Shown: piece by piece, positions 18,301-26,520 of the stretch
Layout: each line of letters opens with the position of its first letter
How positions within the stretch are numbered: the stretch's first letter is position 1
Origin: Deltaproteobacteria bacterium
GTDB lineage: Bacteria; Myxococcota_A; Polyangia; Polyangiales; Polyangiaceae
Reading direction: 5' to 3'
DNA length: 63,818 bases
Assembly (NCBI GenBank): GCA_003235365.1
Contig: QJWJ01000111.1
Coordinates: forward strand, 1-63,818
Position numbers and translations under genes: made by a program
The notes under the pieces: generated by a model
Told to the model about the DNA's origin: nothing
Seen by the model: only the letters and a program-made list of their open reading frames with translations
Database searches by the model: none

Positions 18301-19067
18301 GACTGCACGCGCTGGGCATGACAGGCGACTTGCTCGAACTGGCGAAACGTACCGCCGAGGTGCGGCGCGAGGCTCAGGCACGAGGCGACCTGTTTAGCGA
18401 GAGAAACGCAGTACTCGGCCCGAGCGCGCTGGCACGATTGGCCGCCGACGAGCCGTCATTGGCTCTGGAGCGAGCCAACGCCGTCATGGCGGGAGTCGAC
18501 ACCGAACTGGCGGTCCACAGTTACCACTTGTTGGTCACGCGCGTCCAGATCGCCTGGTACGAGGGGCGCGTCGCGGACGCATGGGCGCAGGTCGTGAGCA
18601 GCTGGCCCGGGCTCAGCGCCGCGTTCTTCGACAAGATGGCTTGCTTGCGCGACGAACTGCTGCACCTGCGTGCTCATGCCGCGTTGGCAGTTGCGGCACA
18701 ATGTGCGGATGGAGCGATCGTTCCGGGGCTTTCGCGACGCGGTCTCGACAAGGAGGGGTTGTTGCGCTTGGCCGAGAAAGATGCCGCGCAGATTGCCGCG
18801 CACCGCCTGCCACCTTGCGCTCCGTTCGCGGCTTTGATCCGCGCAAGTGCGGCTCACGTGCGGGGAAATCGCGCCGAAGCCTCAGCTTCGTTGCAAGGTG
18901 CTCTCGACGGATTCGATGCCGCGGGCATGATGCTCTACCGCGAGTCGTGTCGATGGGCGCTGAGCCGTCTGGCAGATGAACGCGCTACGCCGGATAGTGC
19001 ATGGTTCGACGATCAGCGGGTCGTGCACCCGGAGCGCTTGGTGCGTGCTCTGGCGCCAGCGCTGTGA
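15321..19067 (+). CDS. PknK-like Ser/Thr protein kinase with AAA ATPase and TPR-like region
   Basis: This 1248-residue protein starts with a Hanks-type kinase: glycine loop GLLGSGGMGTVYRA (residues 53-66), VALK lysine 78, HRDLKPGN 175-182, DFG 195-197 and APE 221-223, all intact. A DNA-helper-like ATPase follows from about 310 (FVGRAAELSRL), with Walker A GPSGIGKT at 340-347 and Walker B LILIIDDAQWAD. The C-terminal ~650 residues are helical, probably TPR-like, as in PknK/MalT-type signalling proteins. No transmembrane segment is evident. Its 3' end overlaps the opposite-strand cyclase gene by 55 bases. The cluster position suggests, but does not prove, that it senses or controls the terpenoid operon. 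Confidence 0.93.
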   Translation: MVAHKGVKYAARSKQQDFGDTSAFDSSWREVEPKPEVLPEGAQLLDGRFLIEGLLGSGGMGTVYRALDRNSGATVALKTLHSRGPLGGYAIKREFRALATVVHPNLIELQELYYDERSPVPLWFFTMPVIKGKDLVARVRHSSEGGATCDYDALRGLLPQLVSGVAALHSAGKLHRDLKPGNVLVDDDDRVVILDFGVVRDLLVAGGYHDLSEAGTPAYMAPEVLMGQKASPASDWYGVGVMLFEALSGALPRPLAGQLPSAIVPNVPADLDRLCGDLLENNPARRPTAEQIAEAFGIEVAPPVFEQQAPFVGRAAELSRLHEILVNVVPGVPQLVYLTGPSGIGKTALASEFAGTAVKQTAAFVLWNRCYEREAMPFKAVDAIVDRMSEELAEVPRPWSDEFNEEYTHARRVFPILGRSNEQLEADPGPLGEVLPKVRERGFEALGRLIEHVAMSRTLILIIDDAQWADSDSATLLVSLLRRRWAIGVVLVFTQRQSEGAFTTTFEERLATAQVDARREEIALAPLAETEALSLVERVAGESLASPEARSALQQAIREVGGLPMLVGELARLTASAGTLGRVPPSVAELLEQRLLLLPEDARRVLEVYAVVGRPLEESLALQAAGLSARDSNVIYLLSKSRLLVGNVTEGTRHFQTSHDRIREGVVQRLEPPDALRVHRSLSEVLHKTPGIEPELRLPHLVGAQRWEEARDVALECAQRADRAFAFERAAALYQQAFDLAPDDENNWQVAEMVGNAYANAGRGALAGAAYERAATLLPNWRSGAEPATLMRLRTRAAEQYLQSACDGEGLRVIRSVLREHGIAYPTSNAATLALLLANRFKLILRGFDFEPRTSVDSLTEARLESLWVASKSLSFVNAMPATLFSVLLTLQAFRAGHAGYLARGLSMVAAQEGMVESDYLYRRADRLADLVRQIADGSGSAYERGFYHLSRAATSWFRGNFAATVEQSDLAARAFASLGHGASYELAVCDLWGLHALGMTGDLLELAKRTAEVRREAQARGDLFSERNAVLGPSALARLAADEPSLALERANAVMAGVDTELAVHSYHLLVTRVQIAWYEGRVADAWAQVVSSWPGLSAAFFDKMACLRDELLHLRAHAALAVAAQCADGAIVPGLSRRGLDKEGLLRLAEKDAAQIAAHRLPPCAPFAALIRASAAHVRGNRAEASASLQGALDGFDAAGMMLYRESCRWALSRLADERATPDSAWFDDQRVVHPERLVRALAPAL

Positions 19068-21346
19068 TCTTTGCGATGGGGTTGATCGTGCGCGATACGG
19101 GAACGGTCCCGTTCGGCAGTCGCGGCTAGCCATCGTAGCAATGCGTCGGCGGGTTTGAGATGCGTCTGCAGAAGATCAATGTAGTTCCAATCGCGCATGA
19201 ACGAGTGGACTGGGCGAGCCGTGCCCCAGCCGTCGGCAGTCGCGCTCCCCACGAGAAACTGGACCGCTCGGGTCACACACTCACCATAGGGGTCCTGCCC
19301 TGCGTCGAGGAGGCCCATCAATGCGAACGCGGTCAGTTCCGGCTGGCTGGGTGCGTCCCTCTCATCCGATACGATTCGCATCGCGTAGCGCTCGGGTTTG
19401 GAGTTGTACGCCGGATCGTCGGCGCGCAGATCCTGGTCCCAACCGCCGTCCCAGCGCTGGCTCTCCACGAGAAGCGAGCGCGCCCGCTGAACCTGCGCAT
19501 CGCTGCGTGACACTCCCGCTACACGTAAACCGCGAAGGGCCATTGCCGTACCGGTGATGTATGCGCCGCCGTAGCGTCCCCACCAGCCGGCGCGTGGGTG
19601 AAAGTCTCGTCGGAGCCATCCCACCGCTTTGTCCACGGCCCGATCGATTTCTCGCTGTGCGGATGGCGTGAAGTAGACACCTGGAATGGGCTTTGCGCCG
19701 GTCCGCACTTCGCACAATCCTTCCAGTACCCAGCCATTGGCGTCGGCCGCGGGAGCATCGAAGAATAGGTTCTCCTGAACACCAGGCGCTTCGTAGGCGC
19801 CAAGCATTCCCCCCTTTTCACGATCGTTACGAGCGAACGTTGGAAAGCCGCCGCTTTCGTTTTGATGTTGAATCACGGCGAGTACCGCTCGTTCGATCGC
19901 ATGAGCGATTTCGCGGGCTAGCTCGGTGTCCTCGGTGAGGGCGCGACGCGAATACTGGGCCAATACCCGAATGAACGCGCCGGTTGCGATCGTTTCGCCT
20001 TCGTCCAGTTCGTTCGCGCGGTAGCGTTGCTGGAACATGCCATCTTCCAGTTGACTGCTGAGCAGGTAGCGGACGGCCTGCTCGAGGTGGTCTTGGGAAA
20101 TGGGTGAATCGGCGGGCTCGGGATCGAGCTCGAACAGTCTCAGCCAGCAAGACAACACGACGTCGTTGTAGAGTGCGAATGGCGCGAAGGGGTGGCCCAG
20201 CGCGATGTCGTGCCCCTCGATGATGGTTCGCATCCGGCGCATGGCGCGGAGGCTTTGATCTGTGCTGGCCTGCAAGATCGCCTTCGTCTCGCCGCCTCGA
20301 GCCTGACCGTGACGTGCCAATGCGGCGATCGCGACGGAAGTGGCCAGGGGCAGGTAACAATAGATGCCAGTCGTCTGGTCCACGGGGCCGCGCGTCTCGT
20401 GGATCCACTCGGCCCAGTCTTCGCTGATCTCCTCGTGCAGAAGGCCATTGGGCATCGCGAGTGACCCCACCGCCGAAACCAAGTCCTTGACCTGAGGGAC
20501 CAAGCCGAGTTCGCGCACGAGACGCCCCGCGTCTTTGCTTCGAGGGAGAAGCGTGGCCAACGTTTCGGCGATGTCGTCGAACTGGTCGTCGTAAGCGAGG
20601 TCACCACACTGCAGGGTGCGTCCCGCTGTGAAATGAAGCAGTCTCGTCACGGCGTTGGTCCCCGCGAACAATGCGAATGGCGGCCAACTGCAGCGAACGC
20701 CGGTCGCGGCCTGGTTGGTCAGGGCCTCGTACAGGGAACGCGCGGCGTGGTCGAGCGCGAGCGAGCGTTGCGCCGGCAACGCGGCAAGCAGCACGAAGGC
20801 CGCCAGATGAATGCGCAACGTCGGCGTGTCGAGGTCGCGAAGCGGCAGTGGATTCTTCAGACCCATGGCGCTGCGCGGTGGCTGGCGTCGCACGTGGTGC
20901 GTGAGCTGGTCCATCAACCAGATCCACTCGGAGTCGGGAGCTGCCGAGTGGCGAACTCCCAATCGAATGTCGAGGCGTTGGAGCAACTCCGTACACCTCG
21001 TGGATGCCTCGGGCGTCCCGGAGATGGCGTCGCGTCGCACGCGAGCCATCAATGCCAGCGCGTTGATGCACAGAGTATCGGCGTTCGTGCTGTGCTTCCA
21101 GACATGGACGATGTGCCCCTGCAACAGATCGGCGCGGTGCGCCGAATCGTCGTCTCGGACGTTCCAGGCGAAGGTCGCTTCGCCGATCAGGTGAATTGCA
21201 CTGTCCCAATCCCCCACCAGCGGCTTGCTCCAACGTCCCCCGGCGCTTCCACCGTCGAAGGAGTCTTCCTGTTCGAATGAGCGGTCGACGCGTTCGAGGG
21301 CGGCGACACACAGGCGTCGAACGCTGTCGATGGCGGGAGCACTCAT
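19013..21346 (-). CDS. Squalene-hopene-cyclase-family protein with degenerate DXDD motif
   Basis: The C-terminal half is clearly of the squalene/oxidosqualene cyclase fold. It has QW-like repeats (SQLEDGMF 431-438, QNESGGF 495-501, SQRWDGGW 629-636, ATADGWG 702-708), GWWGRYGGAYITGTA 587-601 and SQPELTAFALMGLLDAG. The region that aligns by eye with the catalytic DXDD acid motif reads ELDEGET (446-452), so the middle proton-donating Asp seems replaced by Gly. The N-terminal ~330 residues are divergent. There is no signal peptide. It is the last gene of the operon and overlaps the preceding gene by four bases. It may cyclise a polyprenyl substrate by another trigger, or only bind it. Confidence 0.82.
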   Translation of the reverse strand: MSAPAIDSVRRLCVAALERVDRSFEQEDSFDGGSAGGRWSKPLVGDWDSAIHLIGEATFAWNVRDDDSAHRADLLQGHIVHVWKHSTNADTLCINALALMARVRRDAISGTPEASTRCTELLQRLDIRLGVRHSAAPDSEWIWLMDQLTHHVRRQPPRSAMGLKNPLPLRDLDTPTLRIHLAAFVLLAALPAQRSLALDHAARSLYEALTNQAATGVRCSWPPFALFAGTNAVTRLLHFTAGRTLQCGDLAYDDQFDDIAETLATLLPRSKDAGRLVRELGLVPQVKDLVSAVGSLAMPNGLLHEEISEDWAEWIHETRGPVDQTTGIYCYLPLATSVAIAALARHGQARGGETKAILQASTDQSLRAMRRMRTIIEGHDIALGHPFAPFALYNDVVLSCWLRLFELDPEPADSPISQDHLEQAVRYLLSSQLEDGMFQQRYRANELDEGETIATGAFIRVLAQYSRRALTEDTELAREIAHAIERAVLAVIQHQNESGGFPTFARNDREKGGMLGAYEAPGVQENLFFDAPAADANGWVLEGLCEVRTGAKPIPGVYFTPSAQREIDRAVDKAVGWLRRDFHPRAGWWGRYGGAYITGTAMALRGLRVAGVSRSDAQVQRARSLLVESQRWDGGWDQDLRADDPAYNSKPERYAMRIVSDERDAPSQPELTAFALMGLLDAGQDPYGECVTRAVQFLVGSATADGWGTARPVHSFMRDWNYIDLLQTHLKPADALLRWLAATAERDRSRIAHDQPHRKDHSAGARARTKRSGCTTR

Positions 21347-21768
21347 GACGCGCTCTGAATGGCTCGGGTGGACGGTTCGTCGAGTGGCTCGTCCTCCGCT
21401 GCCAGATCCTCAGCGGGCTCGGACAACGGGGTGACGGATTCAGCGGGGGTCGTCCCGGACCGAGTGCGCACGAGTTCGCGGTCGACCAAGTGGTCGTCCT
21501 CCGAAATCCGTTGCTCGATGAGGCGCTCGCCATATCCCAGTCGATCGATGACCTTGTCGGGTCCCATCGTCGTCGGATAGATCGAACCACGCAAGGCTTC
21601 GGAAAACGGGGAATCGTGGGTTTGACGCCTTTGCAGCAAGCGACGGCGTGCCGCAGCGACGATTGCTTGGGGTACCGGCGCGGATCGGCCCGTCGCCGCG
21701 ACCGTATCGTCGGCACCGGTGGCGCCCGCACCAGTGCCGTCCTGTCGAGTCTGATCTTCTTCGACCAT
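21343..21768 (-). CDS. Small hypothetical protein between flavoenzyme and cyclase
   Basis: This is a 141-residue acidic protein. I use the ATG at 21768, one base after the flavoenzyme stop; a longer frame would run inside that gene. A disordered start is followed by VPQAIVAAARRRLLQRR, SEALRGSIYPTTMGPDKVIDRLGYGERLIE and a polar tail. No known domain is recognised. Tight coupling on both sides (1-base gap, 4-base overlap) indicates it works with the cyclase, perhaps as an accessory subunit. Confidence 0.62.
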   Translation of the reverse strand: MVEEDQTRQDGTGAGATGADDTVAATGRSAPVPQAIVAAARRRLLQRRQTHDSPFSEALRGSIYPTTMGPDKVIDRLGYGERLIEQRISEDDHLVDRELVRTRSGTTPAESVTPLSEPAEDLAAEDEPLDEPSTRAIQSAS

Positions 21769-21769
21769 G

Positions 21770-24229
21770 TCATCTCTCCTTCGGCATGAATGCAGTCCAG
21801 CGATCGATGCCCAACGCCTCCACCAGCGAACGCCCACTCGTTTCTCCGAGCTCCGCTTCCTTCTTGGCGAACGCCGCGTCGAGCTTCTTGACGAAGCCCA
21901 GATCCTGCGGTTCGCGGTGCTCGATTGGAAAGATCTTGCACAACTTGCTCTGTCGCATGCCGGCCTTCGCCATTCCCGTGCGCAACAGTGCATTGACCGC
22001 ATGCCGTGCCGACTCGTTGGCGGCCTCCATGGTCGTCAGGCGCGTGTACGTCCTCATGAATGTGCCGGCGAGAGTGAGGCCCCCGTCGGTTCGATAGCCG
22101 TACTTCAGATCGCCGGGGCGATCGTTGAACTTGCCCGGCAGGTTGATTTGAAATGGTGTGCTGTTGGCGTATCCGGGATTTGTCCAGGTCATGTTCTTGT
22201 CCAATCGCCAGAAGATCGGATCGGGTAGGCGAGGGGCTGCGTCCGCGTCGATCTCCCCCAAGCGCCGGTCGTTGGTGCCGAGCAGGGCGACCTTCAGCTG
22301 TCGCCACACCTCTTGCGCGAGTTCGTGTGGGGCACTTTCCCAGGCAGTCTTGCCGGTATACGGCGACCGCGCGTCCCAGGTGGACAGGATTACGCTCATC
22401 AGCCCCCGGTAGCCGTGCTCCCAGTCGTGTTTTTCTTGCCAGAAGCGCGCTTGTGAAATGGACGACAGCCCCCACGGTGCATCTGGGTAGTAGATGTGCC
22501 CGTGAACCCAAGACAAATCCTCCATGAAATAGTATTGGATGCCAGCGAAGTGTCTCAGTGGGCCCCTCGGGCGCGGTTGCTTCAGGTCTTCTTCGAGGTT
22601 GTCGTGTAGCGGCCGCGCCACCCTCCACAGGTCGCTGTGCAGCGGCTTGTCGCCGCCATTGCTGGCCTCGTATTCTTTGATGAACCGCTCGGCGATTCGC
22701 TGCACCTCGTCGACCGGAAGAGCCAAGATGATCTGCCCGTCGAGTAACTGCGGGTCGTTGTCGAGCGCTCCGGGGTAACGCGGCTCGAAGCACTCGACTT
22801 TGGCTCGGAACCGCTCGTCTCTGTATTCGAGATCCAGGAGCTTGCCGTGGATGAAGCGCACACCCTGTGCCTCCAAATAGCGACGCCACGGATCCAGCCA
22901 GGCTTCGCTGGTCGGGCCATTGAGGATCCCGTCGCGGTAGTCGCTCTGACCCCGGTACTGGTCGAATATCAACTGCAAGATCACCGACCCGAACGTTCTG
23001 GCATCGCACGCCTCGGCGTCCATGGCGACGAGCCCTTCAGACCAGCGCGCAATTTGGTCTCTGAAACGCGGTGAGTAGTAGCCGGGGTCATCCCCGCCGA
23101 CGAAGGTCCACCAGCTGATGCTCTCCAGCTGTCTACGCCGGTCGGGAGACATGAGAGCGTATTCCTGCAAACGCAGCCCATATCGGACGGTATCGCGTGG
23201 CGAGAAGCCCAGACGTTCCATGGCGACGCGCCAATGGCGTATGATGGCCGTCAGTGACCCCAAGCGGTGACGCGGGAACGTCAGCGGTGCGTGGTCGTCG
23301 TCGAACGCCAACGCGTGTGCCTTGGCCGGGATCAGATTGTCGAACACGGTTCGCCCCGACTCTACATAGTAGTAGTCGTCGGCATGGACCCCTTCCGCCT
23401 GTTCTTGTTGTTTGTTCAACGGCAGTTTCGGCTTGGGGTCGAGCAGTGGCGTGCGCTGCATCGTTTCGAACAGATGACTGTAGAACGATGGAAAGAAGCG
23501 ATACCCGTGTTCACCTGGAAGCCAACGCTCGCGCCGTCGAAAGCGCACCACGATTCGTGCGCGAGGATCCGGGGCTGGTTCTGGTGTCGGAAGGCTCCTG
23601 ACGATGAAAGCGCACGGGGGGTCGTCCAAGAACACGTGGTCTGGGTGCGTTTCCGAGCGCCGCGCGTTCGGGAACAGTCGTTCGACGAGCAGGGCCGCCC
23701 GTTCACTGTGGGTAGACAGGTCACCCTGCCCCTCCGAGTTCGTCGAGGTGCCATCGACCGGGGACAAGCGCAGGCACTCTGCGTAGACGAGTGCGGGAGT
23801 TGCTGCCTCGGTTTGGGCCGCGCGAAGCTGGTCGAGCAAGGCGTTGACGTCTCGTTGTACGAGCTGCGGGTCTGGATCGACGTCTCCGTCGAGCAGCATG
23901 AAGTTGCTCACGAACCCTCCGTCGAGAAGATAGAACTCCTGGTCGAACACCTCGATGGGTCTGGCTTGCGCTTGCCTCCAGTCGGGAGTTTGCGGAGGTT
24001 CGACGAACCTTTCGGGCCAGTCGACCGCTGACCACTGCGTTCGAGCCATGCCGCCGACGGTGCAGCCACGCGCCGGAACGCGTTCATCCGCTTCGACTTC
24101 CCAGACTTCGACCTGAAATCCGCGCTCGATGAGCTCGTGGGCGGCGGTCAGTCCCGTGACGCCCGCGCCGAATATCGTGACTGATCGGCGCCCATGGGGA
24201 TTGCTCGACTCGTGCGATTGGTCTGCCAT
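21770..24229 (-). CDS. FAD-dependent desaturase/amine-oxidase-like oxidoreductase
   Basis: The protein begins with a Rossmann dinucleotide-binding motif, VTIFGAGVTGLTAAHELIE at about residues 16-34, ending in the ribose-binding acidic strand (VEVWE). A later PGEHGYRFFPSFYSHLF segment is shared with phytoene-desaturase-like enzymes. At 819 residues it is longer than typical carotenoid desaturases (about 500), with large insertions. A C-terminal substrate region ends with DGGLTLAGTFMRTYTRL, the usual FAD-closing segment. I start at the ATG at 24229, where the motif begins properly. In this operon it likely desaturates or oxidises an isoprenoid. Confidence 0.85.
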   Translation of the reverse strand: MADQSHESSNPHGRRSVTIFGAGVTGLTAAHELIERGFQVEVWEVEADERVPARGCTVGGMARTQWSAVDWPERFVEPPQTPDWRQAQARPIEVFDQEFYLLDGGFVSNFMLLDGDVDPDPQLVQRDVNALLDQLRAAQTEAATPALVYAECLRLSPVDGTSTNSEGQGDLSTHSERAALLVERLFPNARRSETHPDHVFLDDPPCAFIVRSLPTPEPAPDPRARIVVRFRRRERWLPGEHGYRFFPSFYSHLFETMQRTPLLDPKPKLPLNKQQEQAEGVHADDYYYVESGRTVFDNLIPAKAHALAFDDDHAPLTFPRHRLGSLTAIIRHWRVAMERLGFSPRDTVRYGLRLQEYALMSPDRRRQLESISWWTFVGGDDPGYYSPRFRDQIARWSEGLVAMDAEACDARTFGSVILQLIFDQYRGQSDYRDGILNGPTSEAWLDPWRRYLEAQGVRFIHGKLLDLEYRDERFRAKVECFEPRYPGALDNDPQLLDGQIILALPVDEVQRIAERFIKEYEASNGGDKPLHSDLWRVARPLHDNLEEDLKQPRPRGPLRHFAGIQYYFMEDLSWVHGHIYYPDAPWGLSSISQARFWQEKHDWEHGYRGLMSVILSTWDARSPYTGKTAWESAPHELAQEVWRQLKVALLGTNDRRLGEIDADAAPRLPDPIFWRLDKNMTWTNPGYANSTPFQINLPGKFNDRPGDLKYGYRTDGGLTLAGTFMRTYTRLTTMEAANESARHAVNALLRTGMAKAGMRQSKLCKIFPIEHREPQDLGFVKKLDAAFAKKEAELGETSGRSLVEALGIDRWTAFMPKER

Positions 24230-24245
24230 CACGCATTCCTTTTCT

Positions 24246-24740
24246 TCAGGCGGCCGTCGTGGCCGACGTGGTACCGTCGCGCGACGTCGAAGCATCGCGA
24301 GGCGGTGGGGGATCGATTGCAAGTGAATTGGTCGAGGTGCGAAACTGCTGCAGCAAGCCCGGCGCCTGCTGACAGCGTACGAGCCCCGCGAGGTAGTTGA
24401 CGAAAGCGTCACGCGCGCGCAGCAGGTCGTCGACCGCGCCGTGAATTGCAATGTGGCCTTCGGTCAGGGCGTCAATCAAGTCGGCGCCATCGAGGAGCGA
24501 CAGCAACCACGACCGATCCGCGTGAACGCGGATGTGACCTGGAGCGGGGGGCGGGTGCTGCAGGGCTGTGACGTCGACCTGGGGATTGAGACGCAGCTTG
24601 CCATCAAGAACTCTGACCTCGAAGCAGTCACCATCGCTCGACACGGTCGTGTGCAGCACGCCGACGCTCTGTACCAACTGCGCGTAGTGCGCCGGCCTTT
24701 CCCGCTCCAAGATTTCGAGGGACTGGCGAGCAAAGCCCAT
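24246..24740 (-). CDS. SCP2-like (sterol carrier) protein
   Basis: This is a 164-residue soluble protein. The segment WLLSLLDGADLIDALTEGHIAIHGAVDDLLRARDAFVNYL resembles the hydrophobic-pocket C-terminus of SCP2 domains, in which a helix closes over a lipid ligand. The preceding part is strand-rich. The tail is Pro/Ser/Thr-rich. I use the ATG at 24740, ten bases after the CrtC-like gene. A lipid-carrier role for a water-insoluble isoprenoid intermediate fits the operon. Confidence 0.6.
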   Translation of the reverse strand: MGFARQSLEILERERPAHYAQLVQSVGVLHTTVSSDGDCFEVRVLDGKLRLNPQVDVTALQHPPPAPGHIRVHADRSWLLSLLDGADLIDALTEGHIAIHGAVDDLLRARDAFVNYLAGLVRCQQAPGLLQQFRTSTNSLAIDPPPPRDASTSRDGTTSATTAA

Positions 24741-24750
24741 CAGCGATCGA

Positions 24751-25809
24751 TCAGTGCCCGAGGAATTCGACAAGCGCCCTCCCCGTGCTGACGAACCTCT
24801 CACCCCGAATGTTCCCCTCGCACGTGTAGTGCGCCCGCGACTCGTTGATGATGGTTACGTCCAAGTCGTCGTCGTTGGGGATGATGATCTGCGCGACATC
24901 TCGAAAGTCGAACCGTAGCTGGACACTGTCGTCACGACCCCGGGCCGTGACCAGCAGGCGCTCAGGAACGTCAGTGGCGTTGCCCGATGCCAGTAGCGAC
25001 ATGACGCGCGGCAGCTTGAACACTCGGTCCTGGCGCAGCGCACCGTCGAGCTCGATGGTCAGCTCGTCATCGCGAAAGGCTCGATACTGCCGGGGTCCGC
25101 GCCACACGAACAGCGACTGCAGGAACGTGCGGATGCGCGCTCGATCTCCCAGCCGGAGCATGACGAAACTGAGCGGATCCGACGAGTCGTCGGGGAGCGC
25201 GTAGCCCCACTGCCACGCGAAGTTCCTCCCCCAACGAAAGCTCCCCCAATTGTGGTCGTGGTAGGCCAGAACGTTGCGCACTCGACGGGTGTGGTCGCCC
25301 TTGCGCACGTAGCCGCTCGCCAACAGGCGCGGCACGGCGAGCCAGTGCATGGGGGGGCCCTCGTCCAGGGTGATGTTGTTTGCTGGCGTCGGGATGGTCA
25401 ACGGCGTGAGCAGTAGCTCCACCTCGATGTCCCGATCGGGCAACACGGCTTGAACGTGGAAAACCCCTGAGTGGAAATGCACGCGACTCTGCCCAAACTG
25501 CAGGCTCAGATAGCCGCGTCGGATCTCCGTTTCGTCCCGGCGATACGAGACCACGTCCCCGTCCCAACCGTCGCGGTCGCGAATCAGGCAGACGACTCGA
25601 GCGAGCTCCGCTGGATCGGTCACGGAAGCGTGCGCAGCGTCTACGACGCTGAAGTTGAGCAGCAGATCGAACTCGTCGGACGCAAAGCAGAAGTGCAGCC
25701 ACTCCTTGTGACCGGGCGCGTCGCCGAGCCGTATTCCCGAACCGCGCAAGAAGCCCCCGCGGTCTATCGCGCGCTCGATGACTCGCTGCCCAGGGTGAAT
25801 TGCGCGCAT
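24751..25809 (-). CDS. CrtC/AttH-like lipocalin-fold protein (hydroxyneurosporene synthase superfamily)
   Basis: This 352-residue, beta-rich protein carries the superfamily signature YHDHNWGSFRWG at about 183-194, followed by AWQWGYALPDDSSD. The known members include carotenoid 1,2-hydratase (CrtC), which adds water to a terminal isoprenoid double bond. Related proteins have been linked to noncanonical terpene cyclisation and cycloaddition. The ATG at 25809 is preferred; a TTG at 25815 lies closer to a GAGG ribosome site. It is tightly packed in the terpenoid operon. It may hydrate or cyclise the polyprenyl product. Confidence 0.72.
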   Translation of the reverse strand: MRAIHPGQRVIERAIDRGGFLRGSGIRLGDAPGHKEWLHFCFASDEFDLLLNFSVVDAAHASVTDPAELARVVCLIRDRDGWDGDVVSYRRDETEIRRGYLSLQFGQSRVHFHSGVFHVQAVLPDRDIEVELLLTPLTIPTPANNITLDEGPPMHWLAVPRLLASGYVRKGDHTRRVRNVLAYHDHNWGSFRWGRNFAWQWGYALPDDSSDPLSFVMLRLGDRARIRTFLQSLFVWRGPRQYRAFRDDELTIELDGALRQDRVFKLPRVMSLLASGNATDVPERLLVTARGRDDSVQLRFDFRDVAQIIIPNDDDLDVTIINESRAHYTCEGNIRGERFVSTGRALVEFLGH

Positions 25810-25817
25810 GTGCAAGG

Positions 25818-26159
25818 TTACCTCAGCAAGTCCCGGGGGCGAGGCCGCCTCGGTGGGTCGTCGGCGGTGGATGCCTTGCGAGTGGTTGCGGGCGCGCTGC
25901 GCTCGGAGGGAGGGGCTACCACCGGGGGCGCAGCATTCGAGATCGTGCTGTCAATCTGCAGGGACAGACTCCGTGCGCCGAGCAGAGCCAGCACGAACAG
26001 CTCGTCGGCTGATGCCGTTGGCTCTGGGTTCGGCGCTTCCGCAGCCACATCGATCGTCCCTCGTACGCGTCGCGCCGTGCAGAGCAGCCCCAGCAACGCA
26101 TACACGAACGCATTGCGGTCTGAGTACTGAGGACTTTGTGCGCGGACGATTGACGACAA
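25818..26159 (-). CDS. Small hypothetical protein in the terpenoid operon
   Basis: This is a 113-residue protein. The likely start is the TTG at 26159, which has a GGAGG site six bases upstream; the longer frame has no good start. Two hydrophobic helical segments (NAFVYALLGLLCTA and DELFVLALLGARSLSL) could insert in or lie on a membrane, and a basic Pro/Arg-rich tail follows. I recognise no family. Its stop is only a few bases before the CrtC-like start. Confidence 0.55.
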   Translation of the reverse strand: MSSIVRAQSPQYSDRNAFVYALLGLLCTARRVRGTIDVAAEAPNPEPTASADELFVLALLGARSLSLQIDSTISNAAPPVVAPPSERSAPATTRKASTADDPPRRPRPRDLLR

Positions 26160-26169
26160 GCGGACCTCC

Positions 26170-26520
26170 TCAGAGTTTCTCCTCGAATACCATCGACAGG
26201 AACGGCTCCAGGCCGTTGATTGCCGCGGCCCGCGCCAAGGCATCGACGAAGACGCTTGGCAACAGCACGTCGCGGTTCTCTTCGAAACTGTTTTGGGTCA
26301 GCACCTCCCAAACGACGCGCCCATCCCGTACGAGCTGAGATTCTCTCAAACGTCGTTGCCAGGCCGCTCCTTCTTCCGTCTCTGCGTAGCGTCGCCCCTC
26401 GGCGACGAGCGCTGCAAACGCTGCCTGGGCTGCGATTGGGTGTTCGAACAACACTCGTTGAAGGGCTTGCAACGACAAGACGCAGTCGTCGCTGGCCGGT
26501 GTGTCGTTCCGTTCAGTCAT
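26170..26520 (-). CDS. Small helical hypothetical protein in the terpenoid operon
   Basis: This is a 116-residue protein. I start at the ATG at 26520, which overlaps the preceding stop by four bases. It is mainly alpha-helical (LQALQRVLFEHPIAAQAAFAALV then EEGAAWQRRLRESQL) and ends NGLEPFLSMVFEEKL. No catalytic motif is seen. The arrangement is reminiscent of small accessory or scaffold proteins, but this is inference from context. Confidence 0.6.
   Translation of the reverse strand: MTERNDTPASDDCVLSLQALQRVLFEHPIAAQAAFAALVAEGRRYAETEEGAAWQRRLRESQLVRDGRVVWEVLTQNSFEENRDVLLPSVFVDALARAAAINGLEPFLSMVFEEKL

Noticed and set aside
20601..23009. 802-residue minus-strand frame within cyclase and flavoenzyme genes
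   Set aside because: It overlaps two well-supported genes in a different frame and is Arg/Pro-rich with no domain.
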